Shown here: positions 1 to 13,463 of the stretch, in pieces
Numbering within the stretch: position 1 is the first letter of the stretch
Layout of the letters: the number at the start of each line of letters is the position of its first letter
Origin: Cristatella mucedo
Taxonomy: Eukaryota > Bryozoa > Phylactolaemata > Cristatellidae
Reading direction: 5' to 3'
DNA length: 64,000 nucleotides
NCBI GenBank assembly: GCA_009760855.2
Contig: WPIO01000002.1
Coordinates: 8,251,001-8,315,000, forward strand
Notes under the pieces: model-generated
Told to the model about the DNA's origin: nothing
Databases searched by the model: none
The model's input: the letters and a program-made list of their open reading frames with translations, nothing else
Translations under genes and position numbers: made by a program

Positions 1-1150
1 AATCCTGTATCATCTATTCTGTGGTCTTGGTTGGCAGACAACCTCAGCCCAGTCATTTTAAACTTTCTCTGGAAAACGGGATTGCACCCAAGTCTGTCCA
101 ATTGGCCATCCTTGAATCGATACCTAAAATGGCTAGATTATACAGAGAAGCTGTGGCAAACGTTCGTGCCCACATTCACATTTCCCTTAACAGTTCTTGA
201 AAACTCTTCCTATACGTATGTTGTAGAGCATATTGGAAAGAAGAAATATTCATATAAATGTCTGTCCGAATTCCAGTGACACCACTCCACTGAAACTGCT
301 CTCCTCCATGTAACCAAAAAAATCTTATGCAGCAACAATGACGGAAGTGTGCTGCCAATGCACTGCTGAATTGTTGCATCACTCATACAGATGGAAGAAA
401 ACGTTATTAAGTTAAATGACGGTGCAACTAACCTAATAGTTACGGTTAAACCAAGTGTGGTACAGAAATTAGAAAAAATAACTCTAAAGATAGGCTCTGC
501 CTGCATTTCTCCAGTCGAATGCTCACGCACTCTAGGCATCCTGTTTCTAAATGATCGTCGACTTTGCGACCAAATCATCTCCACAGTCAAGTCTGCTTCC
601 TTTTAGCTACATAACATTGCTAAAATTTGGGCTTGTTTAGACTGGAATCCAGCATCTAATTTGATCCATGCAATTGTGACGTGCCGTTTTGACTTGTGTA
701 GCTGACTGCTTGCTGGTCTATTTGTCAGTTCTATCCTTAGATTTCATCTTTTGCGAAAATCTGCAGCTGGGGTTGTCTGTCGCGAGTATCTCAATCGCCA
801 AATCTCACACTTCTCGCTGACCTGAACAGGCTGCCAGTCAAGCACGCATCGACTTCAAGATTTTGTCACTCACTTTTACGCCCCTTCATTGTGTGGCTTC
901 AACACACCTGTAAGATCTCCCTCACCAGGCTATGCATTCATCTACCAGCTTTTCGGAATCCATCTGTTTACATAAGCCTCCACCCTAAATCCTTTGGAGA
1001 CCGTGCCTTTCGTTAGTATGCTCCCAAAGCCTGGAAATCACTGCAGACTCTGGTTACTATATCTCCTGACTTGGCTACATTAACAAACAAACTAAAATTG
1101 GGTATCTTTATCGCAGCTTCTAGCTGGTCTCTGATAAGGAACGTTCACAA
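1..1150 (+). mobile_element. LINE F1 remnant (L2/CR1-like reverse transcriptase), decayed
   Basis: Fragments of the reverse transcriptase C-terminal half and connection region can be read on the + strand in several broken frames. A piece near 280 reads like the HSTETALL segment of other copies. 391-606 encodes KLNDG...KPSVVQKLEK and then NxGI-type residues as in the intact copy at 1404-2108. 640-1130 continues the C-terminal region with frameshifts. No tail is clear before the next element begins. The first 260 bases fit the family poorly. Confidence 0.7.
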
Positions 1151-1164
1151 GAAGATGTAATTAT

Positions 1165-2145
1165 GATTAATGATAATAATAATAATATTGCACTTGATAA
1201 AGCGCCCTCAGAGAACTTAATCTCTTTCTAGGCGCTTTACATTTGCTGCAAAGTGTTACGCAACAGAATAGTAAGTAAAATCATGCTTGAAAAACAAACA
1301 AAATGAATAACATGGTTAGGGGTTACATGCACTGGGTCAGCATGCAAATGTGGTTAGTGGCAGCATGCACAGTGTCAGCACGCATAAGCACATCGAGGAC
1401 GAATCACAAGGACCCACTAAATGCTGTCCTAAATAGGTGTGTTTTTAAGTTTCTTTTAAATGTGGTCAGGTCAGGGGATGTTCTGATGCAGGTCGGGAGG
1501 GAGTTCCAGGCTGTGGGAGCATACGAGCTAAATGCACGGTCTCCAAAGGATTTAAGGTTTGTACGAGGTATTTCTAGACTGTTGGATTCCGAAAAGCGAG
1601 TGGTACGATGCTTTGCCTGATGGGGTAGTATATCTGAAATATAGGCTGGAGCCATAGAATGAAGAGACCTAAAAGTGAGCGACAAAATCTTGAAGTCAAT
1701 CCGTTGCTTGACTGGTAACCAGTGCAGGTCGGCGAGAAGTGGAGTAATGTGGCAACTGCGACGCTCACGACAGACAAGCCTAGCTGCAGAGTTTTGCACC
1801 AGCTGCAATCGCCTGATCGCACATGCTGGTAGGCCAGTAAGCAGTGAGTTGCAGAAGTCGAGACGAGATGTCACGAATGCATGGACCAACTTGGACGTGG
1901 TATCCTTATCTAAACAAGCCCTAATTTTAGCAATGTTATGAAGCTGAAAATAGGCTGATTTGACTATGGAGCTGATGTGGTCGTCTAACGAGAGGTCGCT
2001 TTGGAAAATGACACCTAGATTTCGAGCTGATTCAACTGGAGATATGCTGGCAGAGCCAATTTTGGAAGTCAGCCTTTCCAATTTCTGAATAACACTAGGT
2101 TTGCCCATAACTAGTAAGTTAGTTTTAAGATTGAACGTTGCTTTA
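1165..2145 (-). mobile_element. LINE F1, 5'-truncated 3' end
   Basis: Read on the - strand this is the RT C-terminal domain, the 3' UTR and the F1 tail. The tail has a stem-like segment (GCGCC..GAGATTAAGTTCTC..GGGCGC) near 1200-1245 and ends in ATT repeats at 1165-1190. It is one of the least damaged F1 3' ends here and serves as reference for the others. It is 5'-truncated near 2145, where + strand sequence of no recognised type begins. Confidence 0.85.
1404..2108 (-). pseudogene. RT C-terminal open frame of LINE F1 (234 codons)
   Basis: This open frame has no stop over 234 codons. It carries the usual C-terminal motifs of L2/CR1 LINE polyproteins: NLGV near residue 30, an SRLDFCNSLL motif in the middle, CHITPLLADLHWLPV and then AWNSLP near the end. 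It lacks the endonuclease and the RT catalytic core (no YADD), so it is a truncated retrocopy, not a working gene. The ATG is arbitrary because the true start lies upstream and is missing. Confidence 0.8.
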
Positions 2146-2589
2146 CTCTTAAGTTATTGCTGAGCAGCTTTTAGACCATTGGCGGCTTATTCTTGAGCTA
2201 ATCGAAACCAGTGATTCGAAAGATGGCTGGGTGGAGATGCAAACGCTTTAAATATTATCAAGAACTATGGTGATGGCTGCTTCGCCTAATTTTTTATTTG
2301 CCTTGGTTTAGTAAAGAAATGGAAGCCTGTAGGTATGGCCTACGTCACTCTTGCAGGATTAGGATATTTTAGTTAGGTCTTAGTCACAACTGGCGTCAAG
2401 AATTCCCGGGTATCCTTAATAATAGCTGTATATCAAGTATGGTTTGCTGATCCTTAAACGCCATTTTTGCTTAAGGCACAAAATAAGTGGCCACTTTATA
2501 ATATAGAAATAGAAGATAGAAACAGAGAGCCATATCACCTGCTTGCCGAATCATATACAAGTGTTCGGTACAACTTATAAATTAAAAAA

Positions 2590-4330
2590 ATATACTTAAA
2601 AACGAGCTACGCCAGCTTTCCTCCCGTGTCAACCATGTCCTTAACCACTCCCAGGTTAGCCCCCTGCTTAGTGATCCTTGTTGTGACCAAGCCGATCGCT
2701 TTACTAGCTTCTTTGATAGCATAATATAAACGTGATTAAAGAGTCCACCCCTAAGCTCGCAGCATCGCCTCTGGATTCATATCCATTAATTACATCAACA
2801 CGGACTGATGTTCCCTGATTCCGGGCACGAACTCGATGGCAACGTTAAACAAGGCCATGAGGGACCTTATCCCGAAATTCATCACCCAGTCTAAGCCGAC
2901 TACTATTCCTCTACACCATATTTCCACATGCATAATCTTGCAATGCTTTTGTCAGCTGATGCCATGAATAACTAGTGTCGTAAATAAGTCCTTAGCTGCA
3001 GCTCACATCCCTGAAACTTTCGAAAAGGCAGTTACAATGCCACAAACTAAGATAGCAACGGTAGACCATGAGAACTTGATCAGGTTCGATCTAGTCTCAC
3101 TCCTCACGGTCCCCTCATAGACGTTGGAACGAGTTGTGCCAGACCAAGTGAACTCTTATATTGGGAAATCAAACCTAGCAAGTAATTTTCAGTCTGGTTC
3201 TAGAGCTAATCACTTCACAGAGTCAACATTGCACTGGGTGCATAACGACGATCCCACGAATGGTGATATGAGTAAAGTCTCTCTGCATATTAAGCACAAT
3301 CTCTCGGGAGCGTTCGATACTATTGATCCCGAATTAATTTTTGAGCGTCCGCATTTCGCCAAAGCATCGCTGGCCTGTAATCTAAAGATTCAGGTCCTAT
3401 ATCAGTGGGAAACTCTCATAGAGTTTTGATTTTAACCTGCTAGGATCACCCGAGAAACCACTTATTACGGAATAACTCGGTGCTCTGTGCTCGGTCAGCT
3501 TACTTTCACGGTTTATACTCTCCCTCTTGCCGATGTGACCGCCTAGCACATGCTAGGCTTTCACTTCTATGCAGATGACATTCAGTTGTACCTTTGCCTG
3601 GATTCCACCCATCTTCGAGTTCTCCACGTTCTCTACACACTCCTGCTGCATGCATTGATTACATCCACACATAGATGGATGGCCAACTTACTTAAATTGA
3701 ATGATATAAAACCAGCTTTCGTATTGGTCGAATTTTCAAAGCTACTGACCAGCTAGAAATACACGCCAGCAAAAGAGCCAATAAGGGTATCCAGTGTTCG
3801 TTAATCTTGGGCCTTGGAGCCGATGCCAGCCGATTACTGACGCCGAGTTTCTAGCTATGCACAGATTTGAAACACTGAGGTAAAATGGAATCTGCAACCT
3901 AGTATCGCTGTCGTTAAGTATCCGAAATAGTAGTACGGCAATCTTTAGTATTAATTAGCAGCTCACACGTTTCTCAAATGAATTATGTTATACCAAAGGA
4001 ATCCTAGGATCACTTGTCGATGCAAGGGTAGTTGCCAAAATGGGCAAAGTGGGCACAATTGTCGGTTTTTGCAAGCTTTTTGGTAGTCGGGTTCACCTGG
4101 AATCGACGAGCCATACTCGACTCTTTCATGTCTACAGCTCCAAACCTAATTACCGAGAATTTGGGATTCGTCCTTGATATGCATATACCTGCTTATGCTA
4201 GGCCTGCAGCTTACCGACGTTACCATCAAACATTTGTCAGTCAAATATACAGCATCTATAAAGTGCCTAGAAAGAGATATAAGTTCTCTGAGAGTTCTAT
4301 ACTAATGCCTTATCAATATTACTATCATTA
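2590..4330 (+). mobile_element. LINE F1 remnant with YADD box, decayed
   Basis: The endonuclease-RT linker begins near 2590 (compare 63950-64000). 3124-3429 encodes a segment beginning MERVVPDQVNSYIG and including FDTID, the motif A region. 3550-3756 contains FYADD, the catalytic motif C, followed by KLND. Many stops and frameshifts separate these pieces. A worn F1 tail is readable at about 4258-4330 (AAAGTGCCTAGAAAGAG.. then TTCTCTGAG), which sets the 3' end. Confidence 0.75.
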
Positions 4331-4784
4331 GTTATACGTATCCGTGATTGAACCGGCACCAACCAAGTAACTTCTTCCTCTGAGACCTAAATAGAACAAA
4401 AATTCCGTCACTCACTGCAATCTATCCTCAAATCTCCAGACTAAACACAGCTGTTAAATCAGTATAATCCCAAAATACACAAAATTAAGTGGCTTTATTA
4501 AGCAGATAATGCTGAACAAATGTAGTTGAACAACTTATCTGGGTCGGCCTTAATGTATTTTACGATTGGAGTCTGTTTGTAAGCCGTGTTGATCTTAGCC
4601 AAGGGCTTAACCCTTTACAACGACTTTTAGCCTTTAGCCTAAGCCCATTTCTGGTGCTCCCAAATGAATTGAAAATCAGACTTTAGGTAATATCGACCAA
4701 GTTGTAGATGATTATTAAGTTAAATGTAATTACTTGAGAAAATCCACAATAACTAGATGAGCCAACTACTCCGAGAAAAAAATA
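4331..4784. other. AT-rich spacer, nothing recognised
   Basis: I see no coding frame with protein-like composition and no repeat match to the rest of the window. Confidence 0.5.
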
Positions 4785-4945
4785 CGAGCTTTATAAACAG
4801 CCTGGTTTTGTATAGTGGCAATAGAGCCTTAAGGCTATCACAACCGCTCACAGTGGCAATTAAATATCACCCTCCGCAGGATTTGAACCCACTACCTTAG
4901 AATTGAAGTCGTAAAGAGCAACCTAAGGTGCCCTTACATAGCTTC
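4785..4945 (-). mobile_element. SINE2 copy (tRNA-like)
   Basis: On the - strand a B-box-like GGGTTCAAATCCTG is preceded by an AGGT..GC segment. It is followed by a body matching the copies at 39117 and 45365 (ATTGCCACTG..AGCGG..GATAGCC..AAGGCTCT..TACAAAA..GGCTGTT). Divergence is high. Confidence 0.65.
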
Positions 4946-7900
4946 CCACAATACACGCGATTAATAAGCCATGCATTGAATACTCTTAAGAATCTTGAAA
5001 TTGAGTGAAAACCCATGATCATTTTACAGTATGCATTCCTTTATTATGGAGTACTTACATTTCTGTGATAACTTGGCACCATTTGGTGGACCTAAAAGAT
5101 AATTAATTCTGCAGTTAGTCTGTCTTAAAGGTTACAAGAACTGCAAATTTAAGTAAAGCTTGTTCTACCTATCATCTGAAATTTTAGCTAGCAATAGGCT
5201 TCAGGAAAACTTAACTTACTTTTGCCTAGAATCTTAGGAACGAAATGACAACAACTCACGATTTGAAAAGTGCCCGATTTCCGCTATGGGCTTCTATCAC
5301 AGTTGTCCATTATGGCTACTAGCAAACATTTTTACGTCTCCGAGTAATTAGGCAGCTAACTAAAAAAAATCCGTGGTATCTATACTGCTAGATTATAATT
5401 TGATTGTTTTAAATGCACTTTATAACTAAGGTGTATCAAGTCCATTAGTCCATAGCAGTGTTAGCTACTATGATGATAGTTTGATTGAAGCAGCCAAAGT
5501 GTCCGGTGCTCGCAAGAAATATTTACGATTTTCAACGGAATAGCATGTGTAGGATCCGTTATTTTATTTTCGTCACAAATATCTAAAACTGGTATTTCCC
5601 GTTTTTTGTAGGTAACAGCTTTCATTAATCCCGTCACAATAAGGTCAGCTATCTCCTGAGGAATTGCTAGTGGACTTTAACCAATAGTCAGAGATAACAG
5701 AGAAATAATCTTCTCTTTCTGTATGAGTAATCAGTATTACCTTAGCTATTGTGCGGTCTATGCAAAAGATCACTTTATGCTAAATTGAAGCACATTAAGA
5801 GCAACTGTGGAGTCATTTCTTCACGATCTTTCTAGTTGCTAGGTAGTTTGCCAAGTGGTTGTTTTTTCTGTCAGCGTCTGAATTATTCCAGTTTTGCCCC
5901 TTAACGGTACTTGAAATTGACCTTGCCGTAGTCGTACCTGGTTGCCGGTTAATGAGGCGGCCGGTCTGGCTGGGGTGAGCAGTTTCGAAGTTGATTGGGT
6001 CAACACTATTCATCATGCCTTGATCATCAGCGGCTGATTGTAGCCCCTTATTTCGCAGCAGGCTTACTGCATACCTTTATGTTGGCTTCGAATGAATGTT
6101 TTTTTTAAAGCTATTTCTTGCAGCTACAATTGTATTTTTAATCTTTAGAGCTTTGCCATTGTACTTCCCATCGGCAGAATGAGGATTTTTGGATACAATA
6201 AAGTTAATAATTGTGTCATCTATAGTACGTCTGCATATGTATGAAATTAAAAAATGTTAACCTATTACTTTTCAAATAAGCCAGAAACTAAGCTGCCAAT
6301 AAATAAGCTTTTCATATACTCAACAAAATTAAATTATAATTTTAATTCAATGCTCGGATTAAGGATTACTTAATGACAGGTAATATACCTGCAGATACAA
6401 TTTTTATCGAATTGCATGTCTAGCCACAAAAAAGTCGATTGAACCCAATCCGAGAATAGAAAACGTCGAGTTACCAAAATATCGTTCAGCGAAACTAGTT
6501 TCAGGCAATAAAGTGAGCTGCGATTTGAATAATACAAAAGGAATATGAAAATATTCATGAGTTCGTGACTTATCTTGGTAGTAGCAAAAAATCAAGGTGG
6601 CGACGTTCATCAAGTATGTGGGGTATATGTTAATTATTCTAGGGAGGGGTTGTCTCCAAAAATGATTATCTACTTGTAGCAGTAAGAATATTGAAGGACT
6701 AAAAGAGTGAGCTTCCAGCTCTGATCCCGCCAGATTCATAAGTAAAATGTCTTGATGTTTGCATGGCATTCCTGTAATAATGAACAAGCAGCAACTCTAT
6801 TTTCTATTCTTTATTTATTCATTAAAAAGGAAAGATGCATACCTTTAATTATAATCTCATTACCCACTCTGCTTCGAGATGAATCTTAATCGTTTTCATC
6901 AGATGCCTAGAGCATTAAGTCGACAGATCGCTACCATCTTGTGAGGGTAACACAATCAATAAACAAGAAAGGAAGGTCAGTGGCAAGTGTTTTTATCACT
7001 TACAGGCTAACTGCTCAAGCTCCAGGCCATACAGGTAAAGATTCTGTATAAATAGGAGCTACATAACGTTAAAATATTGGAACTACAACCAAATTGTAAT
7101 TCAGTATAATGAATATACCTCAGTAATTTATTTTCTTATCTTGACCGATTGGCCAATGTCATGTGGAAATAGCAAAGTAGCATGTTAAAGCATTACACAA
7201 GTAACCAAAGCTTAATGCTGGATTGTCAATTTTATGAAAAAGCAGTGTGCATTACTAGGAAGAGATGTATCATTTTAACGATCACCCGACACAATTCTGT
7301 GGAGTGTGATTATTTCTATGCCGTAAGGGATGTTGTATGGAAATAAAACATATGCATGCCTGTTGGGATATAGCTGTCAAGGAGGAAGGGACTCTGTACG
7401 ACCTAGTTACATAGGGTACTGGATGTACTGGCATAATGGTGACAAGAGACACTATTCAAGTTAACATGTAAAGACTTTTAGCATGCAATGGCATTTCATT
7501 ACCTGGTAGTTTTCAAACCAGTGCATTCCCAAGACATTTTAGTGTTATCCCTATAGTTTTCGCAACGGATATTAATGTTTGATAAGCAGCGAAAACTCAC
7601 CATGAGCGTACACATTGGTATTAACAATTGGCATTATATACATACATATAGGTCGGCCAAAAGTTGGAGTGATCCCCCAAAATGTCAGCCAGTAGTGGGA
7701 GTAATCTCCCCTAAAGCAGATTTATTAATATTGTACCAAGACCAATACAACGAATATGAAGATAGGCATAGAGAACACTGGTAACACAAGCTATCGTTGT
7801 GTGATATCGTTATGTGATATAGATGTCGTGCTGACCTTCTGATGACCTGTAAAAGTCCAAAGTCACGTATAGCACTGCAGCTCAGCCATACATGGCTTTA

Positions 7901-8108
7901 CCATAAAATCGCCAGATTCAATACCAGTCATTGTAGAAATATGGCAAACCGCTCAAATCTATGCATGATACTCGAGGCTGTGCTAACAAACAAAACATAA
8001 AACACAAACAAAACATAAAAATTCGACATCTCAAACTGTCGACTGTCATCACGACCAAAGCACAAGGACACTTTGTGACAGGCACGTTATATGCATACAC
8101 ACCCATCA
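4946..8108. other. AT-rich spacer, no gene or known repeat seen
   Basis: Only short open frames occur (for example 6404-6787 on the - strand) and none has a recognisable motif, splice context or paralog elsewhere in the window. Confidence 0.5.
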
Positions 8109-8255
8109 TAAAATATATAAAAATAATTCATTTATATAGCACCATAAGAGAACTTAATCTCAATTCAGGCGCTTCACATATGTCTCGGGCTCGAGCCCAC
8201 GACCTCAGCCAGACCTTGGTCGGGCGAGCACCTTGACCACTCGACTAAACCAGCT
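8109..8255 (-). mobile_element. SINE1 copy (tRNA-derived, F1-type tail)
   Basis: Read on the - strand: TGGTTTAGTCGAGTGGTCAA (A-box-like head), then a B-box-like GGGCTCGAGCCC. The 3' body (GAAGCGCCTGAATTGAGAT, TAAGTTCTCTTATGGTGC) ends in an A/T-rich tail. The head resembles the D-arm of a Leu/Ser-type tRNA. The body resembles the F1 LINE tail. Confidence 0.8.
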
Positions 8256-8804
8256 CATGATTAGATGCACAGGGGGTGAACACGGAGACAGTTGAGCCCC
8301 GCCTATATTCCAAATTTTACATCGATTGGCCGAGTACTGACCAAGCTGTACAATTGACGAGGTACAAAGTACCACTGCTGGGACAGCACTCAGAAAAGCC
8401 AACTTAAGCTGCCAAAGTATGTAGGTGAGGAAAAACAAGATTGTGTTACAATGTATGTAGCCATACAACTTGGAAACATACTTACGAGCGAGCGTGTATT
8501 TCGAATTTAACGTTGATCGGGTCACTATTAGCCTACCTGAGACATTTTTAAGACATGTGAGTGAAATGATGACAAAGGCTTAGCATGACAAACACAGCCA
8601 GCTTTGATCAAACTAAGTCTACCTACTGAGGTTCAATATGCACGCGAGAAGGCTAGAATTATATGTAACTACAATCAATCATATAGTCCAAAGTTTCAAG
8701 GTGAGAGGGTCAATATTTTAGGAGATATGATATAAGTGACAGCAGGCATTGGACTGTAGTTTGCAGGTAAACTTGAGAGCCTCAAGCTATGTCATGTCAT
8801 GTAT
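8256..8804. other. spacer, nothing recognised
   Basis: Neither strand shows a motif or a repeat match. Confidence 0.4.
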
Positions 8805-9085
8805 CTCCGTCTGTAACTCCACAAGGTCATAAAGACCATGTGCGTGTTATGCAGGAGAGTTTTGTATAGCTCACTCACTGCCTAAGCGGCTTTCGGTACG
8901 CATTCGGTAGCCAACAGACTTCGTCTCACGCAAAAAAGAGAAAGTGGGAAGCATAGCAGAGTTAGGAGAGCAGTTGAGGTAGTGAGTGGCATAGAAGTAG
9001 CCGCTCAGGACCGCTGAAAAGGATGTGCCATAGTCGGCAGTAGGAGAGTAGTTGTCGTTGCGTAAGAAGCCATAACCAAGAGACA
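8805..9085 (-). mobile_element. LINE F2 3' end fragment
   Basis: The - strand reads NDNYSPTADYGTSFSAVLS and later MLPTFSFLRETKSVGYRM, which is the C-terminus of the F2 polyprotein at 24700-24880. It is followed by the F2 3' UTR ending ..GGAGTTACAGACGGAGATAC. It is severely 5'-truncated. Confidence 0.8.
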
Positions 9086-9719
9086 GCACTAGGAAACGCT
9101 ATAATCGCACAAACCATTCAATAAATAGATAACTATGGATCTTTGGAATAGGTCAACCTAACAAGACCCTTTTACAGCATAAACAGAACGTATCCACGAT
9201 AGGTCTCATACTGCAGGCCGTTAAACCACGGTACAGCCGGGCGGCTCATCCGCATTCGCCAATACAACTATCCAACTATAAGCGACATAATTGAGAACTT
9301 GAAATCACCTGATCTTCCTTGAATAGAAATGACTCAACATTTTCTGACTGAGTTTCAGTAAGCGATGCGCTAGTTCCATCCAAGTCACCACGCTGACGGG
9401 CCACAGAAAACTTAAACACTCACGGCCGTCTCCCGCGCGTTATGGCTGCTACATGAACTGGATCAGCTGTCCCAGGATTCATGAGGTGCCGTGGTAATGG
9501 ACTCTTTAGTTACGGCGGCATCGGCAGCAGTAAATTCTCAAAACTGTATCCCTAATGGTAGTCAACGAATTGCCGCAATCTACCCCAATCCAGCCTAATT
9601 AGGCTAGCAACGACCAGAAGTAAGCATTACCGAGCTCAAAATTTTCGTTGATATAGTAGCACACCTTCAAATTTATCGGTCCAATGAATTCATGTCGCTG
9701 CTCGCAAGCCCACTTACGC

Positions 9720-12530
9720 GAATGAGGTTTGACGCCGGACGCCAGTACTGAAATCCACCGCAATTCACGCAATCCACCGCAATCCATTATAGTTCTCGTC
9801 AAATCCACCCCATATCTGCTGCAAAATGATCCAATAGTCAGGAAAATAAAACTAGGCTGCACGCACAATGTACACAGAACATTTCGAGCGATTCCGGTCA
9901 CGCGTTCTCACGAAGTCCACTGACATAAAATTGCAGTGACCCAGACCAATACCTCGATCCCCTGCATTTCACCATGCGAATAAAAAATCCTAATCGCAAG
10001 GCTCCTTTTTTGATTGCATATAACAGCACACTCTGCGACTATTGCACTAAAAAAAATTGCTTACATTAGCACGGCCGTTTTCGCATAATGCACTGCAATT
10101 GACTGCAGTAGTCCGGGCCAATACCGAAATCCATTTCAATCAACAGAATCCAACGCATGAAAAGTCGAAATACATTGCACCGAGCTCCAATTTTTATTTA
10201 TTGCATAATAAAGAGCACCATTCTGTGTGCATAAACACGTAAAATAAAAAAACTGTGCAACCTCACACGGTGGCAATGGGCGGCATTCGCCTGAAATGAC
10301 CTGCAAAACTACTGCAATAAACTCTATTCCACTGCAAATCTTCTTCAAATCGTCATCGTGAAGCTGTAATTGATATTGCATATAGAACTAGAATCCGTTC
10401 AAAGTGCATCCACAAAATTCCGCTCTATTGTGCACATGCGTTCTCATGCAATAAATTGCAATTGACTGCAAGGGCCTGGTCCCAAACTACAATCCTCCTC
10501 AATCCGCCGAAATCTGCTGCAATCTGCTACACAGCGAACAGAACGCCTACACTAGAAGCTATAATTATGATTGCACGCTGCTCGACTCTTCAGTTATTGT
10601 GTACTTGCATAACTTCACTGGAATTGCCTCGGCCATTCCGCAGCAATGCGCTGCAATCGACTGCAACTGCCCAGGCCAGCACGTCAATACACTACAGCCC
10701 GCCGAAAAACGACAAGAATACCTACACTTTATGCTCTAATAGGGATTGCATGTTGCGCTAATTTTGGGTTATTGGGTAATCCCACAATTTCACTACAATT
10801 GCCTAGATTAGTCGGCAGCAATGCCTTGCAATTAACTCCAATGGCCCGGGCCAATATCTCAATTTACAGCAATCTGATACAAAATGCCCTGAAATTGGTT
10901 TCGCAGTGCTTCAATTTTTAATGCACGTTAAAAAGCACACTGCTTAAAGTCAACAACATCATTTGAAGCAACTGCTCTCAGAAAATATTGGGCAATGCAT
11001 GGCAATCTAAGGCAACGGCTTGGCTCAAGTCAGAAATCCCTTACTATCCGTGGCAAGTTGACACTAAATTGGCTGCACGAAGTGCCAATTTTCATCGCAT
11101 TTCACATTTTTTGTGCTAGAAGTGAAATCGTAAGACTTTCAAGCTATTTTTAACGTTAATTGTCAACAATGCACGGCAATCGACAGCAATGGCAGGGACC
11201 AATACCCAGATCCGTCGCAAATCGAGGAGAAATCGGCTGCACCAAGCTCTAATGATCATTTCACGTAGCATCTCACTGCTCCAGCCCATACTTTCAACCG
11301 TTTCAAATATCTCCGATCGTTAAACCTTAAGCTATGCATGACAATCGACTGCAATGGTACAGGCAAATACGGCGATCCATTATGGTCTATTGGAAATCGC
11401 TTGAAAGTGACTGGGCCAAGATTAAATATATCTTACTTGTAACCCACTGCGTTGAAACTGCTATAAAATCCTTTCAACTAAATGCGCACGTACAATCGCG
11501 AGCAATGAACGGCAATCGACAGCAATGTCCTGAGCTAATACCCCGATTCCCGGCTTATTGAAGAGAAATCGGCAGCCCACAATCCTCAATGTCATAACAT
11601 ATAATATTCCGCTGCGTCTAGACTAAACCGTGGAATTTTTAAGATGCTTTGTTTGTTAACTGTCAGCAATACACGGCAATTAATAACAATTGTAGGGGCC
11701 GATAGCGAAATCCATGGAAAATTGACACGATTGACTGCAATAAACTCAACCCTCCTTCCGCATAGAAATTACATGTGTGAGCTCATAATTTTCACTCATC
11801 GTGCACGGTTAATAGACGGCAACGCACGGAAATCGACGGCAATGGCTGGCTCGGGAAATACGTCAATCTATACCGGTCAATTACAAATGGACCGACAGCT
11901 GCTGAGGGAAGATCCAACTTTTCTTGCGTATTGCACTACACTGCATTAAAGCAGAGGCAACATCCTTTTACACAATCGACAAAGACACAATCGAGGGCAA
12001 CGTACGGCAATCGATGGCAATGGCCCGGTTTCTACAGCAATCTGGTTCACATTTTCTTGAAATTGGCTGTTTGAATTTGTATTATCTAATTACATGACGA
12101 TCACTGTGGGCGCAAATGCTGTCATTTTTCGCGTTAAACCTTGGGTAATCCATGGCAATCAACGGCAATTACCCGAGACAATACAGCAATCTATGATTGT
12201 CAGTTGCAATTACAAACATAGCTGGTGGGAGAAGATCACACTTTCTTGGGTAACAGTGTGCTGTACTAAAAGTGCAACCGCGTCCTATCAACCAATCTTG
12301 AACGTACACGCGAGGGCAATGTGCGGCAATCGACGACAACGGCTTGGGTAAATACGGAAATCTATAACGGTCCATTAAAAATATAATTGGCGCTGCTGGG
12401 TGACGCTCTCATTTAGATTTCTCGTTCGTTTATACTCCATTTGTGGTGCACTTAGGAAGTTTCTTTGATAATGCCAGCTCTCGGTCACTGTACTGTAATT
12501 AACGGCAGAGGTCCATGCCAGTGTATAAGA
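9720..12530. repeat. decayed tandem array, unit about 155-190 bp
   Basis: A core close to GCAATGCACGGCAATCGAC followed by GCAATGG recurs near 10088, 10448, 10641, 10815, 10991, 11165, 11334, 11501, 11665, 11820, 11997, 12150, 12314 and, weakly, 9740, 9930, 10265 and 12480. After the core most units continue CC-GG-CCAATAC-.-AAATC and then an AT-rich half with no fixed sequence. Units differ a lot, so this is an old array. No unit contains a conserved open frame. Confidence 0.75.
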
Positions 12531-13463
12531 TTTTACCTCTGTAAAGTGAAAAATAGCATTTGAAACGGCATTTAATCCACGATAGTTATTCTTGCCATAT
12601 TGATGCACGCAAATAATGCTCTTATTTTCTCAAAAAAGGTTTCTAGAAGGCTAGGTTATATTAATTTTTATTCGAGATTTAGTTGTCGATTCTCAAATAG
12701 CTAACAAGCACTCCATTTAAGTTAGAGAAATTTTTACATCCAAGAAAATAAATCTTTGTGAGGCATTACATTTATGAGTCAATAATAGGTTAAGCACTAT
12801 TGAAGTACTTGTAATCCCCAAACATTTTAAATAGTAAAATAATAAATAGTGGATGAAAATGACGTGCATGGAAAATAGGAATCTTCGTGTGTTGTGACCG
12901 CCACAAAATTACAAGTGAAGCGATCGGAATGGAATGGTCCACGAGTTTCTAGGCAGGAAGAATCCCTTCTGCCTACAACTGTTTAGCTGTAACACAAATA
13001 ACTACGATAGGCTTTATCTGAGGTCTCCAAGTATTTACACCGGTAACCTATGCTTCATCTCTGGTCGCCCACCTATTTACAAGCTTATGACATCCGAAAT
13101 CTATGCTGCCTACGTGAGGCTCCTAGTCACACAAAAATGTTGACCTACTAGCATAGACTTGAATAACCCTAGAAATAAATTGTACATGATAATCAGAGAA
13201 CTGAAATTCTTTATTAATACTTTACAGATGGTATGTAACCTTACCAAATGATTAGTAAGGAATATTTGGAATAGTGTATCAAATTCCATTATTGTCACCA
13301 CTAGAAGGGTTACTATTGGAGACGCATATTATTGAAGACGACCGAAGTTTTCTTCTTAATGAAATGATAAAGCTTCGTGGCACCTAATTGCCGTCATCTG
13401 GCTTTTCACTCTGCAGCTACTAGTAAAATTGAATCATATGCAAGCCGTTATCAGCAAGCATAT
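12531..13463. other. AT-rich spacer, nothing recognised
   Basis: Small open frames such as 12934-13143 show no motif, no splice partner and no paralog. Confidence 0.4.

Noticed and set aside
4032-4331. 99-residue open frame on the +
   Set aside because: Its last third is the worn F1 LINE tail, so it is not an independent gene.
5813-6787. Open frames on the - strand near 5.8-6.8 kb
   Set aside because: No motif, AT-rich background composition, and no splice or repeat context.
9720-12530. CRISPR-like array of repeats and spacers
   Set aside because: The cores are degenerate, spacing is irregular and about 170 bp, and the setting is plainly eukaryotic.
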